From a virus, in IMG/VR virus record IMGVR_UViG_3300044530_000276, positions 1-22,564 of that record: a DNA stretch of 22,564 nt; one strand, given 5' to 3'. The number at the start of each line of letters is the position of its first letter. Positions within the stretch are counted from its first letter, which is position 1. Shown here piece by piece: positions 10,601-18,346 of this stretch. Below the pieces are notes generated by a model. The model was not told the DNA's origin. It was given only the letters and a program-made list of their open reading frames with translations, and did no database searches. The position numbers and the translations under genes are program-made.

Positions 10601-13367
10601 GGTCTGATTGAACTGAGATATTGTATGCCAACTGGTAGTCACCAGAACGCAATGCATTCAATAGTGGTTCAGATACAGCACCTTTTTTAGTTACCTTAAA
10701 AATGCCATCAGATATCTTTGAGATTTCATCTGCAACTTGTTTGTTTGCACCACGGTATGTCTTAAAGAATCCAGTAGTGCGCATTGTTGCTTCAAACGAT
10801 GCAGCAAGAACATCTTTAGCCTGCTCAAGGAAGTAATCTCCCTCTTCACGATATCGTGCAGCAATCTTCTCTACAATAACTAGACCATCGTCGTTGGTTA
10901 TACCAAATGTTCTACCAATTTCAAGTTCGTTTTCAAACTTAGTTGCTTTTACTGCGTCAAATCTGCCCTTTGTTCCACCAGTACCAATGAGACCTTCACG
11001 TTGTACACGTGATGTAACGCGGTTTGTTGCGCTACGAATTGGTTCTGTTATTGCAGATGGACTAAAGAAACCTTTTGCAAGTGATGTCGCACTATATCCA
11101 TAGTGTGTGGTCATATCTGAAATACTAGATAGAACACGACCCCATCCTTCAAATACGTTACGACTTGAGTAACGTAGGGATAGAAGTACCGATGGTTTCC
11201 ATACATAGTTCTGAAAATCATTATACCATTGTGTCAAATAGTAATCTTTGGACTTTACAGCCGCTTCTTTAAGGCCCTGACCAAGACCAGGAGCAATATC
11301 CTTAACGTCATTAAGCAGTTTTACTGCACTTGACGAAGTTGCTTCAGGGTCATTACGTACATGTGATACAAGTGCGCTTACAAGAGTCTTATCATCTCTC
11401 ATAATCTTATCAAAGAGCGAGAAATCAATACCAAAGTGTACGTTAGGAACCTGAGTGCGGTACAATGGTGTGTTGGTTAGCAGGTCAATGGCTTGTTTTG
11501 TAAACTTATCTGGATTACTTGTGTAATCCACCTTGTTATCAGCAGCAATCTTTCTAGCAAGGTCATCAACCTTGTCCTTAAGTTCTTTTAGAACAATGCT
11601 ATCGCCAGTAACGTCATCAACATGCACGTAATTCTGTTCGTTAATGATTCTCTTGAGGTGATTAATTTTGTTTACACGCATATCATCAGCCATTTTTTGA
11701 ACTACTGCAGATATAGTCTTAAACTGTTCGTCATTCATGTTACCATTTAGGTAACGCTTGATTTCAGCCTCTTGTCTTCCGGCAGCGCGCATCTTCTGCA
11801 CTTCTTCAATGACCTTTTTGTCCTTTGGGTCACGGACAAACTTTTTAAGAATCATACGCTTAAGCACTTCTTCTTCAAAGTCATCTAAATACTGGAATCT
11901 TTGTGAATCAGTTGCAAGTTTAATGTAACCATTGTAGTAATTCTTCTGTTCTTCAACGGTTAGTTTAGCGACAGGGGCTGCTTGCAGTAGACGTGCTCTG
12001 AATTCGTCACCAGATTCACGGACCGACTTGCCTGCAATGGTAACAGAACCAGCAGGAACTTCACGTGGCTTAAATGTTGGAGTTAAATATCCAACAGTGC
12101 GTATCGCACGAGAGCCATAACCATAAAGTTTAGATAGTGCTTTTGCTTCTAGGGCATCATCAATTGGGTTGATGTCAACGTACATGCCTCGTGCGCTAAC
12201 TTCAGCACCAACACGACGCAGGTGTTCGTAAAAAGCAAAACGACTAAATGCTTGTTCCTGTATTTGTGGAACAATTGATTCTCCAGCAACTTCTTGAATT
12301 ACTGATAGTTCGGAACGTGTAGTTCCAAGTTCTTTTCTTACAGCCTTTAACTCTTCTTGGCTCTTTAGAAGGTCAGCGTTTGCTTTTTCTTTTGCACGAA
12401 TCTGAGCGGGAGTTAACTTAGGAGTATCGTAGCGTTCAAGTTTCTTGTTTACCTTGGCAATGTCTTCTTTGATTGCCTGCTTGTTTGAGCGAAGCAAATC
12501 AATTTGATTAGCAAGTTCTGGAACTTTAGCAGCAATCTCATCATACTTGTTGATATCACCAATGCCAACCTGTAGCACATCAATAACTGAGTCACGACCA
12601 CCAACCTTAGCAGCGTTAGAAAGCACGCGAGAAAGCGTTAGAGAGTCTTGTGAGCGAGCAACGATTGGAAGTAACTGCATTGTTGCTGGGTCATTAGCAA
12701 ACTTCATGATTGAATCAACAGTTACCGATGCACCATTTTTTACAGTTACATCTCTTGCTGATTCAAGTTCATTAGAAAGTTTTCCAATTTGATTTATCTT
12801 AGCACCAAACGGAAGATTGATTACAGTACGACGAGTTCCAGTAGCGGCAAGTTTTGCTACCTTAAGTGTCTTACCAGCAAACATTAATGGGTCAAGGAAT
12901 ACGTTAAACAAGAAGTCAGAACCACCAGAAATTTTCTTCTGAAGGCTTCCCTCTTTAGAGAAGTATCCATTAACCTGCATTGAATCTGCCCAGTTAATTT
13001 TATCCGCTTGTTGTTGCCCCGGAACATAACGACCAACAGCACCTACAAGTGCTTGTCCAGGAGAAATAAAGGAAGAACGTTCCCATCCAGTATTCCATGC
13101 ATTGCGAAGGTCAGCAGGATTCTTGGCATCTTTTATGGCTTGTAAGCCAGCAGACAATGGGCGCGAAACAAGTTTGCTGTAAGGCATTGCAAGTTTCTCG
13201 GCAGGACCAGCAACAAAGTCATTTACTAAAGCATTAGTTGCACCGCGTTTAATTCCACCAACAACGCCATACTCTTGGAATACACCAGGAACTTCTTTAA
13301 CGTTTTCAATAGTTGTACTTGCGGTTTTTTCCAACCAATCGCCAACACCATTCATAATGTCAGCCAT
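7689..13367 (-). CDS. Giant 1892-aa virion-associated protein, possible ejection protein
   Basis: At 1892 residues this is by far the largest product here. I start it at the ATG beginning MADIMNGVGDWLEKTAS, which overlaps the stop of the 57-aa gene by 8 bases; an in-frame ATG 24 bases earlier would lie inside that gene and lacks a Shine-Dalgarno. It is largely helical: an early segment FLFNVFLDPLMFAGKTLK (about residues 152-169), a coiled coil at about 285-362, and a helical unit present twice (about 514-546 and 1106-1140, sharing KVI-x-EV-x-KM-x-x-AG and EI-x-x-YL-x-GN). Around residues 1300-1360 is a conserved-looking part (NLVGNLFHALATMPEDTLV). Size, helicity and position suggest an internal virion or DNA-ejection protein. 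I see no lytic-transglycosylase, protease or RNA-polymerase motif. A tape-measure role is less likely because no tail-tube genes accompany it. Confidence 0.8.
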   Translation of the reverse strand: MADIMNGVGDWLEKTASTTIENVKEVPGVFQEYGVVGGIKRGATNALVNDFVAGPAEKLAMPYSKLVSRPLSAGLQAIKDAKNPADLRNAWNTGWERSSFISPGQALVGAVGRYVPGQQQADKINWADSMQVNGYFSKEGSLQKKISGGSDFLFNVFLDPLMFAGKTLKVAKLAATGTRRTVINLPFGAKINQIGKLSNELESARDVTVKNGASVTVDSIMKFANDPATMQLLPIVARSQDSLTLSRVLSNAAKVGGRDSVIDVLQVGIGDINKYDEIAAKVPELANQIDLLRSNKQAIKEDIAKVNKKLERYDTPKLTPAQIRAKEKANADLLKSQEELKAVRKELGTTRSELSVIQEVAGESIVPQIQEQAFSRFAFYEHLRRVGAEVSARGMYVDINPIDDALEAKALSKLYGYGSRAIRTVGYLTPTFKPREVPAGSVTIAGKSVRESGDEFRARLLQAAPVAKLTVEEQKNYYNGYIKLATDSQRFQYLDDFEEEVLKRMILKKFVRDPKDKKVIEEVQKMRAAGRQEAEIKRYLNGNMNDEQFKTISAVVQKMADDMRVNKINHLKRIINEQNYVHVDDVTGDSIVLKELKDKVDDLARKIAADNKVDYTSNPDKFTKQAIDLLTNTPLYRTQVPNVHFGIDFSLFDKIMRDDKTLVSALVSHVRNDPEATSSSAVKLLNDVKDIAPGLGQGLKEAAVKSKDYYLTQWYNDFQNYVWKPSVLLSLRYSSRNVFEGWGRVLSSISDMTTHYGYSATSLAKGFFSPSAITEPIRSATNRVTSRVQREGLIGTGGTKGRFDAVKATKFENELEIGRTFGITNDDGLVIVEKIAARYREEGDYFLEQAKDVLAASFEATMRTTGFFKTYRGANKQVADEISKISDGIFKVTKKGAVSEPLLNALRSGDYQLAYNISVQSDPQLVFKTLSMISTRANSARKKIANVSSSVNSKRNPIFAENLKKADEMFALLSDNAQVTMGAFDTRVKIMGDWKNALSKTTVAPQKGFAYSRKPIKIAPGVTIDAPYLNNIERSSVSSANSTSRAVLNSRRTTFGNMFNTGNRQSLITTTDAAEWTGAHAEYVNNIVYGDDAGKIVVDLSVTQRNKADKVIAKEVEKMKKAGKTPKEIRDYLDGNYSNAEIKEHLLNWINSPASDAWRAEKRIDLNSYREKLSTAEWSDVTETIFADVEKYLPMKGPANEDLSFLRQSLKDGEFTEIQSALIPNEFRSAVYGNKAQRETGVGIFYRNLVGNLFHALATMPEDTLVRHPFYNAVYRAEGTRMANSIAKQGKDVADYTKQIQQSAARAAHKAVIDRLYTVERHTNIGGVLKFMSPFYMAQQNSAKYWLSTAIRNPDVAIRIVEAYTTPYRIGTVKNRDEYYANTSQIATPWNIKGHVMLMDYPKWMTDNFFAGDSSMKAEIPLSGFDVMFQGQPIGVPQLGSPIASLALGTVSRFIAGKEYGTTKFMDAFGIKLEDAIGYVQPFYDSTKGEGVTGTVTSAFGGGSVALQAAMTAIGGMSGSFDSTSTGTKFANRVNVIQTDKLIKMAESNTPITGAVIEDVRNRSIALAINSFWLEAVANGLPTIASSRFRTSTDLTLKPELQRSIQQNGYDLGTAMFTDKLNITQGEYVVKLLTDSQTDNRFAFNSTDKTLSGIYSNQNLIEQADKMTSDKSLIGVFFNQGDWNAEYSPVVADTMYSITINGKPIKYSAQDRMTAAEDLQVRSGNREYYAGVEKIENAARAAGIQKGTVAYDKTYGEAKKQLEFKVADTYPLWGARDVTSRQNRVDKNVALVQEMLSNSNYMNTVGKNIPTVAAMQEYVKARGKLMAELEVAKEASGRKTVDARANAYVGEALDLVVSELDRMYPGFRRVHDIYFNGDKLGDVSVYTSGYGY

Positions 13368-13533
13368 TGTCAGTACCAATCTTTTGACCATTGTTAAGTT
13401 GTATTAGTTGTGCAATAAACTTGTTGCGGTCATCTGACGACTCCCACTTAGTAATTGCAAAAGGGAATGCTACGTCAGAGTTTTCCACACCAAAGATATT
13501 TACAAACGCTGTAACATCTTCTTGGAAACTCAT
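13360..13533 (-). CDS. 57-aa protein between Pro-rich and giant genes
   Basis: This short gene encodes 57 residues, starting MSFQEDVTAFVNIFGVENSD and ending KIGTDNG. Its ATG (13533-13531) shares one base with the TAA of the upstream gene, and its TGA (13362-13360) overlaps the start of the giant gene by 8 bases. Both junctions are of the coupled type used throughout this operon, which is good evidence that it is real and which also fixes the start of the giant gene. It is acidic, has the readable core FPFAITKWESSDDRNKF, and has no membrane segment. Function unknown; it may be a small partner or regulator of the giant product's translation. Confidence 0.75.
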   Translation of the reverse strand: MSFQEDVTAFVNIFGVENSDVAFPFAITKWESSDDRNKFIAQLIQLNNGQKIGTDNG

Positions 13534-13976
13534 TATTTTTGTGACTCTACCTTTACGTAGTTGACAAATGCCTTAAATGTTTCTGGTGCATCTGGCTGGG
13601 TTGCCATTGTTTCAAGTGCTGGCATGTACTTGTTAATCATGTCATAGTTGCCAGCAGGAGTTGGTACAGGACTTTCGCCAGGACCAATTGGAACTCCAGC
13701 AGTAACTGGTTCTTCTGGTCGCTGTGTTGGGGCAAATAGACCCTGTAGTGGTGATTGTGGTGCTGGAGCAGTAACTGGTGCAGGTGCTGGTGTACCACCA
13801 GACATTGGCGCACCTTGTTGTGCTTCCATCAATGCTTTACCTTCGCCATACTTACCACTTCCAGCCATATACTTTGCGCCTTGAGTTGGTCCACCGTCTG
13901 TACGACGTGATAGTTTACCTGGTCCTGAAACTGGTGCAGGGTTGGCTGGTCTGCGATATCCACCTTGTTTAGCCAT
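13533..13976 (-). CDS. Pro/Gly-rich virion-module protein
   Basis: This 147-residue protein begins MAKQGGYRRPANPAPVSGPG and continues KLSRRTDGGPTQ, an N-terminus I recall as common in phage genes located between portal and capsid genes in actinophage-like genomes. Residues about 40-110 are a Pro/Ala/Gly-rich disordered stretch (PAPAPVTAPAPQSP), and the last 40 residues form a helix (MINKYMPALETMATQPDAPE). The start overlaps the end of the Ntn hydrolase gene by 8 bases. Its role is unknown; the disordered basic N-terminus and helical C-terminus could suit a protein that binds another head component. There is no enzyme motif. Confidence 0.78.
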   Translation of the reverse strand: MAKQGGYRRPANPAPVSGPGKLSRRTDGGPTQGAKYMAGSGKYGEGKALMEAQQGAPMSGGTPAPAPVTAPAPQSPLQGLFAPTQRPEEPVTAGVPIGPGESPVPTPAGNYDMINKYMPALETMATQPDAPETFKAFVNYVKVESQK

Positions 13977-14490
13977 CTTGCTTTCCTCGTTTCACAATCT
14001 GTATTTTACCACCACTGTTTATATCAAACTTAATGGCAGTTCTCATTGCTTGTCTAATTGTAGCACCAGCGTGGTATGCACCTAGTGCAAGTTCTCCACC
14101 AGTACCCATTGCATAGATTCCAGTATCAGTGCGAAGCACTGAGTAATCTTCAGCAACATAGTAAATCTTGTTATCTAATCCTATTAGGAAAGAAAACCCA
14201 TCTTCTTTTTCTAGATTAACTCCAGTAGAGTCATGTGCTTTCTTTAACTCCGGGATAACCTTGCTAACCATAAAACGGTATCCGTCAGTTCCATCGTATC
14301 TAGGTAACTTCCATCCATACTGGACAACATCACAGAACCTTGCATTTCCTGCCCCAGCAATTACATAGTCACCATCTTCGGTGATTTTCCTAACATCACT
14401 GTGCATATAGGGGCGTTCGTTTTCAGTGATTTGGCTATCTGCTGCAAATACAAAACCATTTGGATATTGTACTGCTAAAATTGTTGTCAT
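13969..14490 (-). CDS. Proteasome/HslV-like Ntn hydrolase, candidate head protease
   Basis: This 173-residue protein begins MTTILAVQYPNGFVFAADSQ, the signature of proteasome beta/HslV-type peptidases. After loss of Met the N-terminal Thr2 would be the nucleophile. Asp18 (in AADSQ) corresponds to Asp17 of mature proteasome subunits, and Lys35 (VRKI) lies within one residue of the catalytic Lys33. Gly-rich MGTGGELALGAYHAG (128-142) matches the later conserved Gly/Ser region. The length fits HslV (about 175). No ATPase partner (HslU) is present. It lies 2 bases after the portal gene, where prohead proteases usually sit, and no other protease gene is visible, so capsid maturation is a reasonable inference. 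Alternatives are a role in host protein turnover or a non-proteolytic Ntn amidohydrolase. Confidence 0.82.
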   Translation of the reverse strand: MTTILAVQYPNGFVFAADSQITENERPYMHSDVRKITEDGDYVIAGAGNARFCDVVQYGWKLPRYDGTDGYRFMVSKVIPELKKAHDSTGVNLEKEDGFSFLIGLDNKIYYVAEDYSVLRTDTGIYAMGTGGELALGAYHAGATIRQAMRTAIKFDINSGGKIQIVKRGKQDG

Positions 14491-14492
14491 GG

Positions 14493-16280
14493 CTATCCGC
14501 CAAGTTGAGACAGAATTCCTGCTAAGTCAACTGGTGGTTGTCCCCCAGCAGGCGCAGCAGGTGGAGCCTGAGTAGGTTCGGTTGGTCCTGTTGGTTGTTC
14601 TGCTGGGGGAGCAGCCTGACCCATAGACTGTGCAACCATTTGGTCAACTGACTGTTGTTCTGGTTCTGGAGTTGCTGGTGGGGTTGGAACTTCTGGTTTT
14701 GGTTTTTCAAATACCTTAGTTACAGCCTCTTCAATGACTATGCCTTTTTTGCGTAGTTCAATTACTTTAGCAATCTGTCCAACAATCTCAGATGGGTCTT
14801 GTCCCTGCATAGCCATCTGTGGGATGGCATCAGACAAAGACGCTAGCGATGCTGATAATGAGTCACGCATTCGCTCTATATCAATGCGCTCTTGTTCACC
14901 TGAAACATTCATGCTCCATGGTAACTCTCGCATGATAAAATCACGGGATACTAGGTTGGCTTGCAAAGCCTGTAGTGAGAAGATAAGTGCGCGTGATGGG
15001 TCAAGTCCAGCCATAAGGCCATAACGAACCTGAACTGTGTAATCACCATTGATGTCTTTTTCTGGGTCGTATTCAAATTCATACGGTGCGCCATTAAATG
15101 TGCCACGCTGCTTCTTCTTGCCAGGAAATAGTTTTTCATCCATCTCAAAGCAAAGAGCAATAACTTCCTCTAGTGCATCTCCAAGGATTGTTTGCATAGC
15201 CTTGATTTGAGAATCAAAGCCACCCATCAAAGCCTGAACACCAGAACCTGTTACAATGCTTGCATCGATGTTTCCTGAGCGACCTTCAGGGTAGCGAGAA
15301 CCCATACGCATTTCTGTTTCCAGAATCTGCTGTTCGGTGAATGCACCAGTAGGTAGTTCTAAACCTACACGACGTACGCCTGCAGGGTTGTTAGTGCGAA
15401 GAATAGCATCAGGTCCGAATGCAAATTCTTGTAAATCTTGGGGAACGACAAGTGGAGCCTGTACAGATTTTTCTGCTGCTTCCATTGCCAAAAGGGAAAA
15501 GCGTGCTCGTGCAATCTGCACCCATAGCACATCGTCAAATTGACCACGTGGGTCATCAATGTCAATACCTGGTCTACGAGGTACAATGACAGATAGTTTG
15601 CCTAAAGGATTCTTTGCTTTACGCAGCACCAATGAGTCACGCTGTGGCAGGAACATGACGATTTGGTCTTTATCCTGATAGTGCATGACATCTAGTTCGG
15701 TGTTTAGGTCTTGGTTTTGGTAGCCAAGTTTACCTACGATAAGTGATTCGTATTCAGGGAAATCTATAATGAGTTCACGAATAGTCTTCAAATAACGCTT
15801 AGTATATGATACGCACTTTCCATAGCGATTGTACTCTGGGTAAGCACCCATAGGGTTTTCTATACGGATGCGTGGCATACGAGCCTCAAAGTCAGGCTCT
15901 ACAACAATGGGCATGTAGGCGTATGTGAACGCCCAGTCCGCACCAGTGTACATCTGAGTTTGTAACCCAGAAGATTGAACGTAGTTATTAGCAATCATGC
16001 TTCGTCTTTCAGAAGCCTTGCGAGATGAATCGCTTGTGCTATTAACTGTTGAGCAGTTTACTGATGGCAATGGTGCCAGCACTTCTGCCAAGTCACGTGC
16101 TACTACATCACAGAAGTTTGCAATCATTGGTTTGGAGATACCCTCAGGGAACATCTCTGGGTAAACTGCTTCCATGTTGCCACGACGAACCATAGTGATG
16201 TCGCGCATACGTTGGTCACGTGCAGAGTAACGGTCTTGCAAAGACGTTACCTTGTTAGTGATTTGTTCGATAGTTAGCAT
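14493..16280 (-). CDS. Portal protein
   Basis: This 595-residue protein is the portal, the dodecameric ring at one head vertex through which DNA passes. It starts at ATG 16280-16278 with AGGG 5 bases upstream, directly after the terminase. Supporting features are the size, the place between terminase and head genes, and portal-like segments: the helical N-terminus (TNKVTSLQDRYSARDQRMRD), MVRRGNMEAVYPEMFPEGIS (30-49), TGADWAFTYAYMPIVVEPDF (111-130), RIRIENPMGAYPEYNRYG and a long helical region with FDSQIKAMQTILGDALEEVI. The C-terminus from about residue 523 is Pro/Gln/Ala-rich and probably disordered. No fused protease is visible; the next gene encodes the Ntn hydrolase instead. Confidence 0.9.
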   Translation of the reverse strand: MLTIEQITNKVTSLQDRYSARDQRMRDITMVRRGNMEAVYPEMFPEGISKPMIANFCDVVARDLAEVLAPLPSVNCSTVNSTSDSSRKASERRSMIANNYVQSSGLQTQMYTGADWAFTYAYMPIVVEPDFEARMPRIRIENPMGAYPEYNRYGKCVSYTKRYLKTIRELIIDFPEYESLIVGKLGYQNQDLNTELDVMHYQDKDQIVMFLPQRDSLVLRKAKNPLGKLSVIVPRRPGIDIDDPRGQFDDVLWVQIARARFSLLAMEAAEKSVQAPLVVPQDLQEFAFGPDAILRTNNPAGVRRVGLELPTGAFTEQQILETEMRMGSRYPEGRSGNIDASIVTGSGVQALMGGFDSQIKAMQTILGDALEEVIALCFEMDEKLFPGKKKQRGTFNGAPYEFEYDPEKDINGDYTVQVRYGLMAGLDPSRALIFSLQALQANLVSRDFIMRELPWSMNVSGEQERIDIERMRDSLSASLASLSDAIPQMAMQGQDPSEIVGQIAKVIELRKKGIVIEEAVTKVFEKPKPEVPTPPATPEPEQQSVDQMVAQSMGQAAPPAEQPTGPTEPTQAPPAAPAGGQPPVDLAGILSQLGG

Positions 16281-16287
16281 TGTAACC

Positions 16288-18174
16288 CTAAATGTAGATT
16301 AATGATTGTTCTGCAGCAAGTTCGTCTAAGTCAAAGACTATGCGTTGCTCTTCGTTGCGACGTGTAGCGTACCTATTGTAGGTATGGTAGATGCGGCTTC
16401 CTGATTGCTGGACAAGTTCTTTTGCCCGCAACTCACAAAACCATAAAGCCATAACGCAGTCAGTCTTATTCTTAGTATCTGGCTTCCAAGTAATTAACTG
16501 GTTAACCAGAGCCTTGATGTGTTCGTTAGTATTATCTGGTAGTTCTATAAGATTATCGCCTTGGTGCTTTCCTTCTCGCACCGAGCCAAACAATCCAGAC
16601 ATACCAGCAACGCCAAAGTTTGTGTCCCACTTGTTCTTACCAGTGAATTGCTCACTGAATCGGACACCCCGATTGGCAAGCCACATGCGGAGGTCTTCAT
16701 CCAGTGCAAAGGCTTTTTGGAACGCATTAATTTCAATGCGAATTTCCATCGGGTTATACTTAGTAACCCATTCTTCAATGAGGTTACGAATCTTTGACGG
16801 GGTTGGTTCTGTCATGTTAAATACATCTAGAACCATGCGTTGCCCAGTTTGCCGTTCTACGGCGTAGGCTACCATAGCAGAGTTACCTACCATGGCTGGG
16901 TCAAACCCTAGAATGGTTACCCATTGTCCATCTCGTGGATGTCCTGGAGTACCGTACTTGATAATACCAGGCTTACGCATGCGGTTGATGCTCGCGTTAA
17001 CAGAGATGAGCGGAAAGATTGCGTCTTCTTCCACATCTTGCTGCTGGTATACAAGAGCCCAAGTAGAAGGGTTAACTTCACTGCGGCGATGGAAGAGTCG
17101 CTTGCCATCCCATTTGGGGTAGTATCCATCTTCATCCTGTACTAGAAGTTCTGCGTCGTATTCGGGGTCCGCCCCATCCCATACACGGTCCGAGTGGGGC
17201 CATAGGGTTACCCAGTTCTCAGGCTTATCTGAGTACTCAAGAACCGCTGGCATGGCCAGATAGGTAAATGGGGACTTATCGCCAGACCAGTTATCTGGGT
17301 TGCGGATTTCCTTATAGAGGTCAATTGAGGAAACGCGGGTTCCTGCAATAACCAGAGTACCGGTAGCACCCACACGGGTGATAACCATCTTCTGTAGCCA
17401 GTTAAGTTGCTTTTCCCACTCGTGAGCGTTAGTAGTAGTGATAACGTCATCTAGGATGATTAGGTCGGCACGAGTACCGTAAATCTGTTGACCCATACCA
17501 ATAGCCTGTACGGTAGGGTCTTTCTCGCCAGAGTCGCGCTCTAGGTAGATTCTATCCTGAGTCCACTGGTCTGCGGTGGCTTGGTAGCCTCCAGCAGGTC
17601 CGTAGACGGATTGCATCTTAGCCCAAGCAGGCTCGGTGAGCCGTTGCTTGATGGAGAAGAGGAATTCCTTGGCGCGAGCCTGAGTCTGGGAAACTACCAC
17701 AATACGGATATTTGGGTCCATGGCTATGCGGTAGGTCGCGTAGCCTACAGTTAGAACCGTGGACTTGGCATGCTCGGGGGGTACGTTAATTAGCAAGCGG
17801 CGACGGTTGCCTGGCTCATAGGTCATAGACTCATGAATCCAAGATGGGTCATTACCCTCTAGAACGTCAATCCAGGACTGATGGTGGGGGAATACCTCTG
17901 AGTTCAGGAACTCCTTGGAGAACGTGGCGTAGTCAATATTCTTGCCAGAGGCTAGGGTTTCGCCGAATAGTTTATTGGATTCGGTGCGCGCGGCTTCTAG
18001 GCGCGAGGCAAACTTCCCATCCCGGAGCCATGTCTTTAAGGCAGGCAGTTTACGGCCCGTTAATCCTAGGGCGGTATGTTCATCAATACCGGAGGCTACA
18101 GAGGCTAGAAACGCAGCCTGGTCCTGTTCGCGCCGTACTGTGAAGTGATGGTTCTCTCCACTTTTCGCGGACAT
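16288..18174 (-). CDS. terL: Terminase large subunit with TerS-like N-terminal HTH
   Basis: This 628-residue packaging motor cuts concatemeric DNA and pumps it into the head. I use ATG 18174 because AGG lies 6 bases upstream; an in-frame TTG at 18198 has no such signal. Residues about 17-65 form a helix-turn-helix-like part resembling small-terminase DNA-binding domains (AAFLASVASGIDEHTALGLT). The ATPase domain has the Walker A-type loop PPEHAKST (132-139), Walker B LIILDD (238-243) and the coupling-type segment IAGTRVS (277-283). The RNase-H-like nuclease shows Asp425 (GFDPA), Glu481 (RIEIN) and Asp572 (TDCVMALWF) as likely metal ligands. No separate small terminase is visible. It heads the leftward late block, so its upstream region should hold the late promoter. 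Confidence 0.95.
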   Translation of the reverse strand: MSAKSGENHHFTVRREQDQAAFLASVASGIDEHTALGLTGRKLPALKTWLRDGKFASRLEAARTESNKLFGETLASGKNIDYATFSKEFLNSEVFPHHQSWIDVLEGNDPSWIHESMTYEPGNRRRLLINVPPEHAKSTVLTVGYATYRIAMDPNIRIVVVSQTQARAKEFLFSIKQRLTEPAWAKMQSVYGPAGGYQATADQWTQDRIYLERDSGEKDPTVQAIGMGQQIYGTRADLIILDDVITTTNAHEWEKQLNWLQKMVITRVGATGTLVIAGTRVSSIDLYKEIRNPDNWSGDKSPFTYLAMPAVLEYSDKPENWVTLWPHSDRVWDGADPEYDAELLVQDEDGYYPKWDGKRLFHRRSEVNPSTWALVYQQQDVEEDAIFPLISVNASINRMRKPGIIKYGTPGHPRDGQWVTILGFDPAMVGNSAMVAYAVERQTGQRMVLDVFNMTEPTPSKIRNLIEEWVTKYNPMEIRIEINAFQKAFALDEDLRMWLANRGVRFSEQFTGKNKWDTNFGVAGMSGLFGSVREGKHQGDNLIELPDNTNEHIKALVNQLITWKPDTKNKTDCVMALWFCELRAKELVQQSGSRIYHTYNRYATRRNEEQRIVFDLDELAAEQSLIYI

Positions 18175-18215
18175 AATAAACCTCGTAAAACTAGACAATA
18201 AAAACTACATATAAA

Positions 18216-18271
18216 GCATCGCGCCAGGCGATGCGTATTATGTTATATTATAGCGTCCCGTCAGGGGACGC
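18216..18271 (-). other. Tandem hairpins in terminase 5' leader
   Basis: Two hairpins with 7-bp stems and near-identical 5-base loops stand 18 bases apart: GCATCGC/GCGATGC (18216-18234, loop GCCAG) and GCGTCCC/GGGACGC (18253-18271, loop GTCAG). The stems differ but both start GC and end GC with compensating bases, so structure is kept rather than sequence. If late transcription starts right of 18271 they lie in the terminase leader RNA. A leftward TATAAT (18252-18247) sits between them. They may be RNA-processing or translation-control elements. Confidence 0.55.
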
Positions 18272-18302
18272 ATAATAAAGAACTATACATATATACTAAC
18301 CC

Positions 18303-18336
18303 CATTATGGTATACCCCGTAACGCATTGTTATCAA
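18303..18336 (-). promoter_or_regulatory. Candidate leftward late promoter
   Basis: Read leftward, TTGATA (18336-18331) and TATACC (18314-18309) are separated by 16 bases, a reasonable fit to a host sigma-70-type promoter (5 of 6 and 4 of 6). It would transcribe the terminase and everything below it, and the CRP/GlxR-type dyad would be centred about 52 bases upstream of the start. This is pattern matching only. Confidence 0.35.
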
Positions 18337-18346
18337 ATATTTATTG

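Noticed and set aside
7689-13367. Giant protein as an N4-type virion RNA polymerase
   Set aside because: The capsid family name and hairpin-like sites invited the idea, but I saw none of the single-subunit polymerase motifs and the protein is much shorter than N4 vRNAP (about 3500 residues).
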